The notes beneath the pieces were generated by a model. That model saw nothing but the letters and a program-made list of their open reading frames with translations. It was not told the DNA's origin and did no database searches. From Variovorax paradoxus (lineage in GTDB: Bacteria > Pseudomonadota > Gammaproteobacteria > Burkholderiales > Burkholderiaceae_C): a stretch of DNA of 64,000 nt. Within the stretch, counting starts at the first letter, position 1. Each line of letters starts with the position of its first letter. Below are positions 55,788 through 64,000 of the stretch, piece by piece. Location: positions 6,451,001 to 6,515,000 of the forward strand of contig NZ_CP045644.1 of NCBI RefSeq assembly GCF_009498455.1, written 5' to 3'. The position numbers and the translations under genes are program-made.

Positions 55788-57133
55788 GCCGCATCGCGGC
55801 AGGCCGCGTTCTGCGTTTCAATTTCGGCGTCCGACGCGCCGCCGTGCACCTTGAAGAACTGCGCGCCCTCGACCTTCTGCCCGATGGCCTTCTCATACGC
55901 CGCGCGCACATCGTCAGGCTGCCCGGCCTGCCCGAAGAAGTCCTTCAGGTACGGCCCCAGCAGCGGATGCGCAGCCAGTTCGGCGCGCGGCAGGCCATGC
56001 AGCATCTCCTCACGGCAGGCCGACGGCAGGCACACGTCGCGGTTCTTTTCGGGGTCGCGAATCAGCCCCTTGGGCTCGTGCGACGGATCGGCCTGCATTG
56101 ATTCGAGTTCTTCAAAAAAGCGCCGACGCATCATCACGATGCCCTTGTCGCTCTGGCCCAGCTTCTCGCGCGTGCGGTCGGTCACGGTGCCCTGCCCCAC
56201 CCACACCACGAAGTCCTGGTTGGCGACATGGCTGGTGATCCAGCGGCCCGTGACCGGGTCCTTGATGGGGCCGTACCACGAGGGAATGCGCTCCTGCACA
56301 TAGGGCTCCTGCTCGTTGGGCACGCGGCTGAGCACCCACAGCACGCTCAGCGTGTGGTGGTCGTCGATGGGCACGCGCCATTCGAAGTGATGGCCGAGGA
56401 AGAAGCCGTTGGGCCACAGCGTGACGCGGCCGGTGGTCCACATCACGTTGTCTTCGCGCTCGCCGCCACGCAGGCGCTTGTAGACGAAGCCGTGCTCGAA
56501 CTCCTCGAAGGCCAGCTTCAGGTGCGTGGGCACGTAGGGGCCTTCGTCGCCCTGCAGCCGCGTGGTCCAGTTGTTGTGCGTCCACTCGAAGTGCACGGGG
56601 TCGATGGAGTTCTCCTGGCACTGGAACCAGTTGCAGGGAATCTCGGCGAACACGGCCTGCGCGAAACCGTTCCTGCAGTTGAAGAGTTCCCAGTCGGGCA
56701 AGAGCGGCGCGGGCTGCGGGCCCATGTAGGCCCACAGCAGGCCGGCCTTTTCCTGCACGGGGTAGGCCTTGATCTTCGTGTTCTTGCGCATGCGCGCGTC
56801 GGGGTCCAGCGTTTCTTCAAAGGGCTGGTGGATGCACTGGCCGCTCGTGTCGTACTGCCAGCCGTGGTAGCTGCAGCGCAGGCCGCACTTCTCCACGTAG
56901 CCGTACGACATGTCGGCGTTGCGGTGCGGGCAGCGGCGGTCGACCAGGCCGTAGTTGCCGCTCAGGTCCTTGTAGAGCACCAGGTCCTCGCCGAGGATGC
57001 GCAGCGGCTTCACGGCCTTGTCGTCGAACTCGCTGGCACCGGCAATCGGGTGCCAGTAGCGGCGCAGGTAGTCGCCCATGGGCTTGCCCGGACCGACTTC
57101 GGTCAGCACGCGGTTCTTTTCTTCGCTCAACAT
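55784..57133 (-). CDS. Rieske oxygenase alpha subunit (phthalate dioxygenase-like)
   Basis: A 449-residue oxygenase. The Rieske site is C68-P-H70 and C87-S-Y-H90-GW; the mononuclear iron site is ENSIDPVHFEWTHNNW (D-x2-H-x4-H). The single-subunit architecture with LRRYWHPIAGASEF at the N-terminus fits the phthalate-dioxygenase/VanA group. No reductase gene is adjacent. It lies 25 nt downstream of a Bug receptor gene on the same strand, so uptake and oxidation of one compound are probably paired. Confidence 0.93.
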   Translation of the reverse strand: MLSEEKNRVLTEVGPGKPMGDYLRRYWHPIAGASEFDDKAVKPLRILGEDLVLYKDLSGNYGLVDRRCPHRNADMSYGYVEKCGLRCSYHGWQYDTSGQCIHQPFEETLDPDARMRKNTKIKAYPVQEKAGLLWAYMGPQPAPLLPDWELFNCRNGFAQAVFAEIPCNWFQCQENSIDPVHFEWTHNNWTTRLQGDEGPYVPTHLKLAFEEFEHGFVYKRLRGGEREDNVMWTTGRVTLWPNGFFLGHHFEWRVPIDDHHTLSVLWVLSRVPNEQEPYVQERIPSWYGPIKDPVTGRWITSHVANQDFVVWVGQGTVTDRTREKLGQSDKGIVMMRRRFFEELESMQADPSHEPKGLIRDPEKNRDVCLPSACREEMLHGLPRAELAAHPLLGPYLKDFFGQAGQPDDVRAAYEKAIGQKVEGAQFFKVHGGASDAEIETQNAACRDAA

Positions 57134-57158
57134 GCTTCGTCTCCTTGTCTGTCTGTCG

Positions 57159-58202
57159 TCAATCGGCGCGGATGCCGAACTCGCGCACCAGCCTGCCGAA
57201 GCGCTGGTCGTCGTCGCTGATCTGCTGTGCCAGCACGGACGGCGCGCCGCCCACGGGCTCGATGCCCAGCGCGGCCATGCGGGCCTGCACGTCGGGCATC
57301 TTCAGGATCTCGTTGAAGTGGCGGTTGAGCGTCTGCACGACCTCGGCCGGCATCGCCTTCGGCCCGAGCAGGCCCATCCAGGCGCTCACGTCCATGTCGC
57401 GATAGCCCAGCTCAAGAAACGTGGGCACGTTGGGCATCAGCTTCGTGCGCTGGCGCTCGGCCACGGCCAGCGGCACGAGCTTGCCGGCGGTGATGTGCCC
57501 CGCCACCGCGCCCGGCGTGATCCAGCCCACGCTCACGTGGCCGCCCAGCGTGTCGTTGACCACCGGCGCCACGCCGCGGTACGGCGCATGCGCGACGGCA
57601 ATGCCGGCGTCCTTGTTGAAGAGCTCGCCCGCGATGTGCATCGGCGAGCCCGCACCCGGCGTGCCGTAGGTGAAGGTCTTGCCGGCCTTGGCACCGGCGA
57701 CGAGCTGCGCCACGTTCTGGATGCCGCTCGTGGGCGCGGTGACCATCAGCACCGGGATGTTGCCGGTCTTCACGATGGGGGTGAAGTCTTTCACCACGTC
57801 GTGCGCCACGCCGGGGCCGGCCTTCAGCACGTGCTGCGCGATGGGAAAGGTGCTGGGCGTGAACAGCAGCGTGTAGCCGTCGGCCGGTGCCTTCGCGACC
57901 CAGGCGTTGCCGATCATGCCGCTCGCGCCGGGGCGGTTGTCGATCAGCACCGGCTGGCCGACGCGCTGCGCGAGCTTCTCGGCATAGGCGCGCGCGATGG
58001 CGTCGGTGTCGCCGCCGGCCGGGTAGGCGACGACGATGGTGATCGGCTTCGCGGGCCACGACTGTGCCAGGGACGCCGTGGCGGCACACAGCAAAAGAAT
58101 GGCTCCTGCAGCGGCACGGAGCGCGTTTCGGTGGTGAAAAATGAGGTGGTTTTCCTTCTCGATGGGACGACGTGGGGTGTCATCGGACTGTAGGAATGCC
58201 AT
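57159..58202 (-). CDS. Bug/TctC-family periplasmic solute receptor
   Basis: A 347-residue receptor with the blocks VVAYPAGGDTDAIARAYA, DNRPGASGMIGNAWVAKAP and HAPYRGVAPVVNDTLGG. A signal peptide (ALRAAAGAILLLCAATASLAQS) begins only at about residue 27; the 26 residues before it look unlike an export signal. The true start may thus be a non-ATG codon further in. No Met lies closer, so I keep ATG 58202. First gene of the pair with the Rieske oxygenase and divergent from iclR. Confidence 0.88.
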   Translation of the reverse strand: MAFLQSDDTPRRPIEKENHLIFHHRNALRAAAGAILLLCAATASLAQSWPAKPITIVVAYPAGGDTDAIARAYAEKLAQRVGQPVLIDNRPGASGMIGNAWVAKAPADGYTLLFTPSTFPIAQHVLKAGPGVAHDVVKDFTPIVKTGNIPVLMVTAPTSGIQNVAQLVAGAKAGKTFTYGTPGAGSPMHIAGELFNKDAGIAVAHAPYRGVAPVVNDTLGGHVSVGWITPGAVAGHITAGKLVPLAVAERQRTKLMPNVPTFLELGYRDMDVSAWMGLLGPKAMPAEVVQTLNRHFNEILKMPDVQARMAALGIEPVGGAPSVLAQQISDDDQRFGRLVREFGIRAD

Positions 58203-58221
58203 CGCGCTGCCAGAAGATATA

Positions 58222-58237
58222 GTTTCACTGAGTGAAC
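58222..58237. promoter_or_regulatory. IclR-type operator palindrome in divergent promoter
   Basis: GTTTCACTGAGTGAAC contains the perfect dyad TTCACT-G-AGTGAA. It lies 19 nt before the IclR start and 19 nt before the Bug start in the 54-nt divergent spacer, beside TATAGT (58218-58223). It is a natural site for IclR control of both directions. Confidence 0.7.
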
Positions 58238-58256
58238 CTTTTTCTTTGGAGGCGGC

Positions 58257-59084
58257 ATGTCAGACACCACCGGTGCGCAGAGCGTGAAGTCGATCGACGC
58301 ACTGCGCCGCGGGCTCGACGTGATGCTGGCGATCCAGCGTGCATCGGCCGTCACGCTGCAGGAGCTGCACCGGCAGACCGGTTTGTCGAAGGCCACGCTG
58401 CTGCGCATCCTGAAGACGCTGCAGCAGGCCGGCTGGGTGGAGCGCAACGAGTTGGAGAAGCGCTACGTGCCCACCTCGGCCACCGGCCAGTCGGGCGCCG
58501 CAGCGGCGTGGCGCACGCGGCTCACGGCCCTGGCCGCATCGCCGCGTGCCACGCTGCAGCGGCTGGTGCCGTGGCCGATCGACCTCGGCGTGCGCGACGG
58601 CACCGCCATGCTGATCCTCGACACCGACCGGCCACGCAACGGCCTCGCGGTGAACTACCGCGCGCTGGGCTTTCGCCCGCCGATGCTGCTGTCGTCGCTC
58701 GGGCGTTGCTACCTTGCGTTCTGTCCCGAAGACGAGCGGCGAGAAATCCTCGCCGCACTGGCGCGTTCACCGAACGATTTCGACCGCGGTGCGCGGCGCC
58801 CCGACAGCATCCGCCGCATGGTGGCGCATGCGCGCGACCAGGGCTACGCGGCGCGCGACCCCACGTCCACCAGCCTCGATTCGCCCGACCGCTTCGGCGC
58901 GGTGTCGGTGCCGGTGCGGCTGGGCGATCAGGTGGTGGGTTGCCTCAGCTGCGCGTGGCTGCCGACGGTGAAGAGCGAGCGCGAGATCGTGACGGCGCAC
59001 CTGGGCGACCTGCAGCAGGCCGCGCAGAGCATCGAGCGCCGGCTGCGACAGGACGGGCTCGGCCTGCCGCCCGCGAGCCCCTGA
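58257..59084 (+). CDS. IclR-family transcriptional regulator
   Basis: A 275-residue regulator with an N-terminal winged helix (VTLQELHRQTGLSKATLLRILKTLQQAGWVE) and a C-terminal GAF-like IclR effector domain (MLLSSLGRCYLAFCPEDERREIL, later AVSVPVRLGDQVVGCLSCAW). SD GGAGG precedes the ATG. It is divergent from the Bug-Rieske pair and likely controls that pair and itself. Confidence 0.92.
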   Translation: MSDTTGAQSVKSIDALRRGLDVMLAIQRASAVTLQELHRQTGLSKATLLRILKTLQQAGWVERNELEKRYVPTSATGQSGAAAAWRTRLTALAASPRATLQRLVPWPIDLGVRDGTAMLILDTDRPRNGLAVNYRALGFRPPMLLSSLGRCYLAFCPEDERREILAALARSPNDFDRGARRPDSIRRMVAHARDQGYAARDPTSTSLDSPDRFGAVSVPVRLGDQVVGCLSCAWLPTVKSEREIVTAHLGDLQQAAQSIERRLRQDGLGLPPASP

Positions 59085-59094
59085 AGAAGAAGCG

Positions 59095-59751
59095 TCAGAA
59101 CTCGGCCTCGAGCTCGTCGATCTCGTCGGGCTCCTGCAGCGCGGCGGCCACCCACTCCGTCATGGCGGGCAGTTCCATCACGCGCTTGCAGTACGCGGCG
59201 CAGGTGCTGTCGAGCGCCACGTCGTAGCTCAGGAAGCGCGTGACCACGGGCGCGTACATCGCGTCGGCCATGCCGGGCTGCTTGCCGAACAGGAAGGGGC
59301 CGCCGTAGGCCTTGAGGCACTCGCGCCAGATGGCGACGATGCGGTCGATGTCGCCCTGCGCGCGCGACCACACCTTGAAGTTCTTGAAGCGGGCCTTGAT
59401 GTTCATCGGCAATGCGCCGCGCATTGAGGCAAAGCCCGAGTGCATCTCGCCGCAGATGGCGCGGCAGTGCGCGCGTGCCGCGGCGTCGGCGGGCAGCAGG
59501 CCGGCCTTCGGCTTGATCTCGTGCAGGTACTCGCCGATGGCCAGCGTGTCCCACACCTTGATGCCGCCGTGCTGCAGCGAGGGCACCAGCATCGACGACG
59601 ACAGCAGCAGCATCTCGGCCTTCATGGCCGGATCGTCGGGCGGAATGACCTTCTCGCTGAAGTCCAGCCCCGCGAGCCTGCACATCAGCCAGCCGCGCAG
59701 CGACCACGCGCCGTAGTTCTTGCTGCTGATCGTGAGAACGGGTTTGGCCAT
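59095..59751 (-). CDS. Glutathione S-transferase family protein
   Basis: A 218-residue GST. The N-terminal thioredoxin-like domain contains ISSKNYGAWSLRGWLMCRLAG, and the SSSMLVPSLQHGGIKVWDTLAIGEYL segment supplies the glutathione-site pattern. The C-terminal helical domain includes FLFGKQPGMADAMYAPVVTRF. Residues 209-218 are acidic. The start is ATG 59751. It is convergent with iclR (10 nt between stops). Confidence 0.9.
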   Translation of the reverse strand: MAKPVLTISSKNYGAWSLRGWLMCRLAGLDFSEKVIPPDDPAMKAEMLLLSSSMLVPSLQHGGIKVWDTLAIGEYLHEIKPKAGLLPADAAARAHCRAICGEMHSGFASMRGALPMNIKARFKNFKVWSRAQGDIDRIVAIWRECLKAYGGPFLFGKQPGMADAMYAPVVTRFLSYDVALDSTCAAYCKRVMELPAMTEWVAAALQEPDEIDELEAEF

Positions 59752-59842
59752 CGCGACACTCCTTGGACGATGCCAAGTGTGTGCAAGCGCCGTGCCATGA
59801 GATGCAATGCTTGTTGGCCCACAACTTGCCTGCAACCGAAGC

Positions 59843-61063
59843 ATGCTGTACCGCGCTTACCAGAACCAGACCGACCTGCTCTCGCCATGGCGACTCACCG
59901 CGCAGTACCTGGGCCGCGCACTCTGGCAGGACGACACCGATCGCACCGCGCTGCGGCGCATGGCCGCACGCTGCGAGGTCTTCTCGCGCATGCGGCTCAC
60001 CCACACGCGGCCCGACTACGGCATCGACTCGGTCATGGTCGACGGCACTGAGGTGCCCGTGCATGAAGAGGTCGCGCTGGTTTCGCCGTTCGGCACCTTG
60101 CTGCACTTTCGCAAAGCGCACACCGATGCGGTGCACCCGCGCGTGCTGCTGGTCGCACCACTGTCGGGCCATTTCGCGACCTTGCTGCGCGAAACCGTGC
60201 GCACCCTGCTGCGCGACCACGACGTGTACCTGACCGACTGGCACAACGCGCGCGACGTGCCGCTGTGGCAGGGCGGCTTCGGGCTCGACGACTACACGCT
60301 GCAGCTGGTGCGCTTCGTCGAGGCCATGGGCCCGGGCGCGCATATGGTGGCCGTGTGCCAGCCCTGCGTGGCCGCGCTGGCCGCGACCGCGCTCATGGCG
60401 GAAGACGACCACCCGGCCACGCCGCGCAGCCTCACGCTGATGGCGGGGCCGGTCGACTGCCGCATCAACCCGACCGGCGTGAACGTGCTCGCAACCAGCA
60501 AGCCCATCGAGTGGTTCCGCCGCAACCTCATCAGCCATGTGCCGTGGCCGCATGCGGGCGCGATGCGGCGCGTGTACCCGGGATTTTTGCAGCTCACGGC
60601 CTTCATGAGCATGAACCCCGAGCGCCACAAGAAGCAGTTCGAGGACATGGAGCGCCTGCTCGTCGAAGGCGAGCTCGACAAGGCCCGCACCATCGCCGAC
60701 TTCTACGACGAGTACCTGGCGGTGAACGACCTGCCGGCCGAGTTCTACCTGGAGACCGTCGAGCGCGTGTTCCAGACCTACGACCTGCCGCGCGGCGTGC
60801 TCACCGTGGGCGGGCGCACCGTGAACCCCGCGGCGATCCGGCGCACCGCACTGCTCACGGTGGAAGGCGAGCGTGACGACATCTGCGCGGTCGGCCAGAC
60901 CGTGGCCGCGCAGGACCTGTGCACCGGCATCCGCCCGTACCTGAAAACGCACCACCTGCAGGCCGGCGTCGGGCACTACGGCGTGTTCAGCGGCAGCAAA
61001 TGGAACACGCAGATCTACCCGCGCGTGCGCGAGACGATCCACGCGGCCGACGAACTCCACTGA
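59843..61063 (+). CDS. phaZ: Intracellular poly(3-hydroxybutyrate) depolymerase
   Basis: A 406-residue enzyme that degrades storage PHB granules to hydroxybutyrate. It matches the Ralstonia PhaZa1 type, which uses a Cys nucleophile: the elbow reads MVAVCQPCVAA with C172 as the likely nucleophile. Other family blocks are YLTDWHNARDVPL and DLPAEFYLETVERVFQTYDLP. There is no signal peptide. The start is ATG 59843. Its presence implies that the organism accumulates PHB. Confidence 0.95.
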   Translation: MLYRAYQNQTDLLSPWRLTAQYLGRALWQDDTDRTALRRMAARCEVFSRMRLTHTRPDYGIDSVMVDGTEVPVHEEVALVSPFGTLLHFRKAHTDAVHPRVLLVAPLSGHFATLLRETVRTLLRDHDVYLTDWHNARDVPLWQGGFGLDDYTLQLVRFVEAMGPGAHMVAVCQPCVAALAATALMAEDDHPATPRSLTLMAGPVDCRINPTGVNVLATSKPIEWFRRNLISHVPWPHAGAMRRVYPGFLQLTAFMSMNPERHKKQFEDMERLLVEGELDKARTIADFYDEYLAVNDLPAEFYLETVERVFQTYDLPRGVLTVGGRTVNPAAIRRTALLTVEGERDDICAVGQTVAAQDLCTGIRPYLKTHHLQAGVGHYGVFSGSKWNTQIYPRVRETIHAADELH

Positions 61064-61471
61064 ACGCAACCCAATCTGGCAAAGACCGCGGGGGCTTTGG
61101 TTGCCCGAACGCCCCCGGCTTCCTACAATCGACCCTATGAACGTCATGGTTTTCATTGCCGGTTTCGATCGCACGGCGGCCTGCGCGGCCCCGGGCGATG
61201 CGCGCGTGCGCGCGCCCGCCGCAATGACGGCGAGGTCGCAGCAGACCCTCGCACATCCCTGAGCCCGGCGGTCAGCCTCCTTTTTTCTTCAGCGCACATC
61301 GACCGTCGGGCACCTGCCCCCCGCGGTCGCGCGCCCCGGCCCTGATCGACTGATCAGCCTGGGCGACGCACCACTTCCCCAGCGTCCGACCTTCTTTCCC
61401 GCCTTCGGCCCCGTGCCGCGTGGAAGAGCCTCGTCCGCTTCGTCGTCGTGTTTCGTCGTGAGGATTTCCCC
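61064..61471 (+). other. 408-nt leader region with promoter and possible short leader ORF
   Basis: TTGCCC (61101-61106), a 17-nt spacer and TACAAT (61124-61129) form a fair sigma-70 promoter. GGGGGC/GCCCCC frame it as a hairpin. Eight nt after TACAAT begins a 41-codon frame (61138-61263) of unknown function. A TTTTTT run near 61282 and the dyad CTGATC-GACT-GATCAG (61342-61357) follow. I see no other gene here. Confidence 0.5.
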
Positions 61472-62161
61472 GTGGTGGCTCTTGCCTGCTCCCCTTTTGT
61501 TTCTTCGCCCGCCTTGCCGCCCTGGCCCGCGTGGCTCTCGTTCGACGCGCTGCGCCGCCACTTCCTGCGCCCGGCCGAGCTGCGCATCGACGTCGACCCG
61601 AAGAAGGGTCGCCCGAGCGAGCCGCTGACACCCGTGTACGAGCGCATGCGCGCCATGGGCGACCGCGTGCAGGACCTGCCCGCGCTGCGCCTGGACGACC
61701 CCGACCTGCGCGCGCGCTTTCGCGAGGCCGACGGCGAGACCTACGTGTACATCGAGGACGTGCGCCACCAGCGGCTGGTCGGCTACACGGTGTTCAACCG
61801 CCTCATCGAACTCGACCGCCGCGCCGACCGCCACCTCCGCGCGCCGCATTCGCAGTACGACCCCGCCTACCAGCGGCGCGGGCTGGCCACGGCCGTGTAC
61901 CGCTGGGCGCTCGGCAGCGGCATGTGCCTGATGAGCGGCGCGCGCCAGTCGCCGGGCGCGCATGCGCTGTGGCTGCGCCTGGGGCGCGACTACACGACGG
62001 GTTTTGTCGACCTGCGCGAGAAACGCCTGAGTTATCTCGGCAACGAGGTGGACGGCGACACGCTGTCGCAACTGCACACGCGCATGTTCATGCTCGGCGA
62101 AGGCTGGACGCTGGAACGCTTCAGCAGCGAAACGCGCATGGCGATGCTCGAAGCGGCCTAA
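61472..62161 (+). CDS. GNAT-like acetyltransferase domain protein
   Basis: A 229-residue protein. The central part has a GNAT acetyl-CoA loop pattern (HSQYDPAYQRRGLATAVYRWAL), and the C-terminal region LWLRLGRDYTTGFVDLR continues the fold. The first 70 residues are unrecognised. The start is uncertain: GTG 61472 with GTGAGGA 8 nt upstream is preferred; GTG 61475 and GTG 61448 are alternatives. Its stop overlaps that of the convergent LysR gene. The substrate is unknown. Confidence 0.7.
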   Translation: MVALACSPFVSSPALPPWPAWLSFDALRRHFLRPAELRIDVDPKKGRPSEPLTPVYERMRAMGDRVQDLPALRLDDPDLRARFREADGETYVYIEDVRHQRLVGYTVFNRLIELDRRADRHLRAPHSQYDPAYQRRGLATAVYRWALGSGMCLMSGARQSPGAHALWLRLGRDYTTGFVDLREKRLSYLGNEVDGDTLSQLHTRMFMLGEGWTLERFSSETRMAMLEAA

Positions 62162-63060
62162 GCCTGCGGCAGCCGCTCACGCAGGAACCCGATGAGCTCC
62201 TGCGCCGCCACATTGCGCATCGGCCCCGGCAGGTAGGCCAGCACCACGCGCCGCTCGATGCGTGGCGCCGACAGCGGCACCACGGCCAGCTCGGGGTCGC
62301 GCAGCGACGAGGTGTACAGCCGCGGCATCAGCCCCAGCGCCTGCCCGCTGCGCACCAGCGCGTAGAGCGTTTCGGAATAGCTCACGCGGTACGGCTGCGC
62401 GCCCTGCGCAAACTGCGCGCGCGCCGGGTCGCCCAGCGCCGGCATGCTGCCGCTTTCGAACAGTACGAGGCGCTCGCTGCCGATGGCCTCCCAGCGCGCC
62501 TCGCCGGCCGCGGCCAGTGCATGGTTGCGCCGCACCACCAGCACCAGCGGGTCGCGGAACAGGTCGATGCATGCCAGCCCGCCCGGCGGTTCGGTGATCG
62601 CGGCCACGGCCATGTCGAGCTGGCCGCTGCGCAGCTCGGCCAGCAGCACCGTGGAAGGCGCGTCGCGCCAGGCCAGCTCCACCTCGCCGCGCTGCTGCAG
62701 GAAGTCGGCCGCCGCCGCCGCGACGCGCGCGCTGGCCGAGGGGATCACGCCCACGCGCACGTAAGCCCGGCCGCGCTGCACCGTGCTTTCGATGTCGCGC
62801 AGCGCCACCTCGAAGGTGTGGACGAGAAAGTCGGTGCGCGCCAGCACCTCGGCGCCGACGGGCGTGAGTTCGAGCCGGTGGGTGGAGCGGGTCAGCAGCT
62901 CGGCGCCGAGCAGCTTTTCCATCTGCTTGATCGCGTTGCTCAGCGCGGGCTGCGTGATGGCGAGCCGGCGCGCCGCGCGTCCGAAGTGCCCTTCCTCGAC
63001 CAGCACCGAGAAACACTGCAGCTGGCGCAGCGTGAGCGCACGCAGGGGCAAGGCGGCCAT
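62158..63060 (-). CDS. LysR-family transcriptional regulator
   Basis: A 300-residue LTTR with the N-terminal winged helix LRQLQCFSVLVEEGHFGRAARRLAITQPALSNAIKQMEKLLG and a standard effector domain (IPSASARVAAAAADFLQQ, later VRSGQALGLMPRLY). It is divergent from an adenosine-deaminase-family gene (85-nt spacer containing a dyad), which it probably controls. Confidence 0.92.
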   Translation of the reverse strand: MAALPLRALTLRQLQCFSVLVEEGHFGRAARRLAITQPALSNAIKQMEKLLGAELLTRSTHRLELTPVGAEVLARTDFLVHTFEVALRDIESTVQRGRAYVRVGVIPSASARVAAAAADFLQQRGEVELAWRDAPSTVLLAELRSGQLDMAVAAITEPPGGLACIDLFRDPLVLVVRRNHALAAAGEARWEAIGSERLVLFESGSMPALGDPARAQFAQGAQPYRVSYSETLYALVRSGQALGLMPRLYTSSLRDPELAVVPLSAPRIERRVVLAYLPGPMRNVAAQELIGFLRERLPQA

Positions 63061-63076
63061 GGGCGTCCTGGTTATC

Positions 63077-63089
63077 GATTCAATGAATC
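63077..63089. promoter_or_regulatory. Palindrome in LysR/deaminase divergent region
   Basis: GATTCA-A-TGAATC is a perfect 6-bp dyad 17 nt before the LysR start and 57 nt before the deaminase start, in an AT-rich patch that also contains ATTATAGAAATTC. It is a candidate LysR binding site. Confidence 0.5.
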
Positions 63090-63145
63090 AAATTATAGAA
63101 ATTCAAAATTTTCCTTATGAGCACGCACTGCCTAGACTGCGCCGC

Positions 63146-64000
63146 ATGACCCTTGCCGCGCCCACGCCCGCCTCCGCTCCTTTCGCGCTCGAAGCGATGC
63201 TGCGCGAGATTCCCAAGGTGGAGCTGCACTGCCACCTCTTCGGCACCGTGCGCCACGCCACCTTCCGCCAGCTCAACCAGCGCGCCGGCGCGCCGCTGGC
63301 CGACGCGGAAATCGACGGCTTCTACACGCGCGGCGAGAAGCCCGTGGGCGTGTTGCGCGTTCTGCGCGCACTCGACGCCCAGCTGGTGCGCAGCCCCGGC
63401 GACCTGTACCAGCTCACGCGCGAATACCTGCAGGACGCGGCCTCGCACCAGGTGCGCTACGCCGAGTTCTTCTGGAACCCGACCGGCACGGTGCACGGCT
63501 CGGGCATTGCGTACCCGCTCGCGCAGGGCGCCATCGTCCGCGCGATCCAGGACGCACAGCAGGAGTTCGGCATCACCGGGCGGCTCATCGCCGCCATCGA
63601 CCGCGAAGCCAGTGCCGAAGCGGCCGTGGAGATGGTCGAGTGGGTCAAGGCCCACCGCTGCGACGAAGTGATCGGCATCGGCATCGACTACCGCGAGAAC
63701 GACCGCCCGCCCGAGCTGTTCGCTCGTGCGTATGCCGATGCGAAGAAGGCCGGCCTCAAGACCACCGCGCACGCCGGCGAGTTCGGCATGCCCTGGACCA
63801 ATGTGCGCACGGCGGTCGAGTTGCTGCAGGTCGACCGCATCGACCATGGCTACACGGTGGTCGACCAGCCCGACTTTGCGCGCCAGTGCGCCGAGCGCGG
63901 CGTGATCTTCACGGTCGTGCCGACCAACTCGTACTACCTGCGCACGCTGCCGCCCGAACGTTGGGCTATTGACCACCCCATCCGCCGCATGCCCGGCCTG
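63146..64000 (+). CDS. Adenosine deaminase-family protein (3' truncated)
   Basis: The first 285 residues of a metal-dependent deaminase. The N-terminal metal motif is KVELHCHLFGTVR (HxH), followed later by HAGEFGM and IDHGYTVVDQPDF, the equivalents of the HAGE and GHG segments of adenosine deaminases. The frame is still open at the window edge; the last metal ligands lie beyond it. The deaminated base (adenosine, adenine or another aminopurine) cannot be told. It is divergent from a LysR gene. Confidence 0.88.
   Translation, partial: MTLAAPTPASAPFALEAMLREIPKVELHCHLFGTVRHATFRQLNQRAGAPLADAEIDGFYTRGEKPVGVLRVLRALDAQLVRSPGDLYQLTREYLQDAASHQVRYAEFFWNPTGTVHGSGIAYPLAQGAIVRAIQDAQQEFGITGRLIAAIDREASAEAAVEMVEWVKAHRCDEVIGIGIDYRENDRPPELFARAYADAKKAGLKTTAHAGEFGMPWTNVRTAVELLQVDRIDHGYTVVDQPDFARQCAERGVIFTVVPTNSYYLRTLPPERWAIDHPIRRMPGL

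Overview
This is a high-GC chromosomal segment of a beta-proteobacterium, most likely Comamonadaceae and probably Variovorax or a close relative. The evidence is three Bug/TctC solute receptors, several Rieske oxygenase loci each with its own regulator, a PHB depolymerase, tightly overlapping ATGA/GTGA gene junctions, and intergenic repeats of a type I associate with Comamonadaceae. The genus is inferred; no rRNA or tRNA gene is present to settle it. Both ends cut a gene: a Bug receptor on the left and an adenosine-deaminase-family gene on the right.

Layout: 1-3.1 kb holds two Bug receptors, a 200-nt inverted repeat and psd. 3.2-8.2 kb holds an HxlR regulator, an FKBP isomerase, and grpE-dnaK-dnaJ behind a good heat-shock (sigma-32) promoter. 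8.2-13.7 kb holds a 650-nt AT-richer leader with a sigma-54-like site, then the stress operon yeaG(prkA)-yeaH-spoVR. 13.7-15.2 kb holds aroQ and a LysR gene. 15.4-20.6 kb holds a split Rieske oxygenase (Rieske protein, Rieske-less catalytic subunit, GST-like protein) followed by glutathione-dependent formaldehyde oxidation (frmA, an epoxide-hydrolase-like gene, frmB). 20.6-23.3 kb holds small housekeeping genes. 23.4-26.6 kb is an arsenic cluster (arsR, arsB, arsC, arsH) interrupted by a large inverted repeat. 28.9-36.8 kb is a catabolic island: an ABC binding protein facing an operon for a dienelactone hydrolase/NTF2 fusion, PDR-type reductase, oxygenase alpha and beta, an isochorismatase-like protein and an SDR, then a convergent AraC regulator. 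Next comes gnd.

38.4-51.5 kb is a surface-protein locus: a LuxR-type regulator, a 1875-residue type I secreted repeat protein with an RTX tail, two tandem PrtD-like ABC genes, an HlyD adaptor and a TolC-like channel. 51.5-55.8 kb holds a PA0069-family radical SAM gene behind a consensus LexA box, then a GbsR/MarR regulator whose palindromic operator recurs before a four-gene operon (DCC protein, methyltransferase, DUF4166, DOPA-dioxygenase-like). 55.8-59.1 kb holds a Bug receptor plus Rieske oxygenase pair opposite an IclR gene. 59.1-64 kb holds a GST, phaZ, a GNAT-like gene with a long leader, and a LysR gene divergent from the deaminase gene.

The most interesting unit is 15.4-20.6 kb. Its composition resembles the NdmC/D/E caffeine N7-demethylase, in which the oxygenase lacks its Rieske domain and a GST-like protein is a partner. 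It adjoins genes that remove formaldehyde, the by-product of demethylation, which suggests an uncharacterised N- or O-demethylase.
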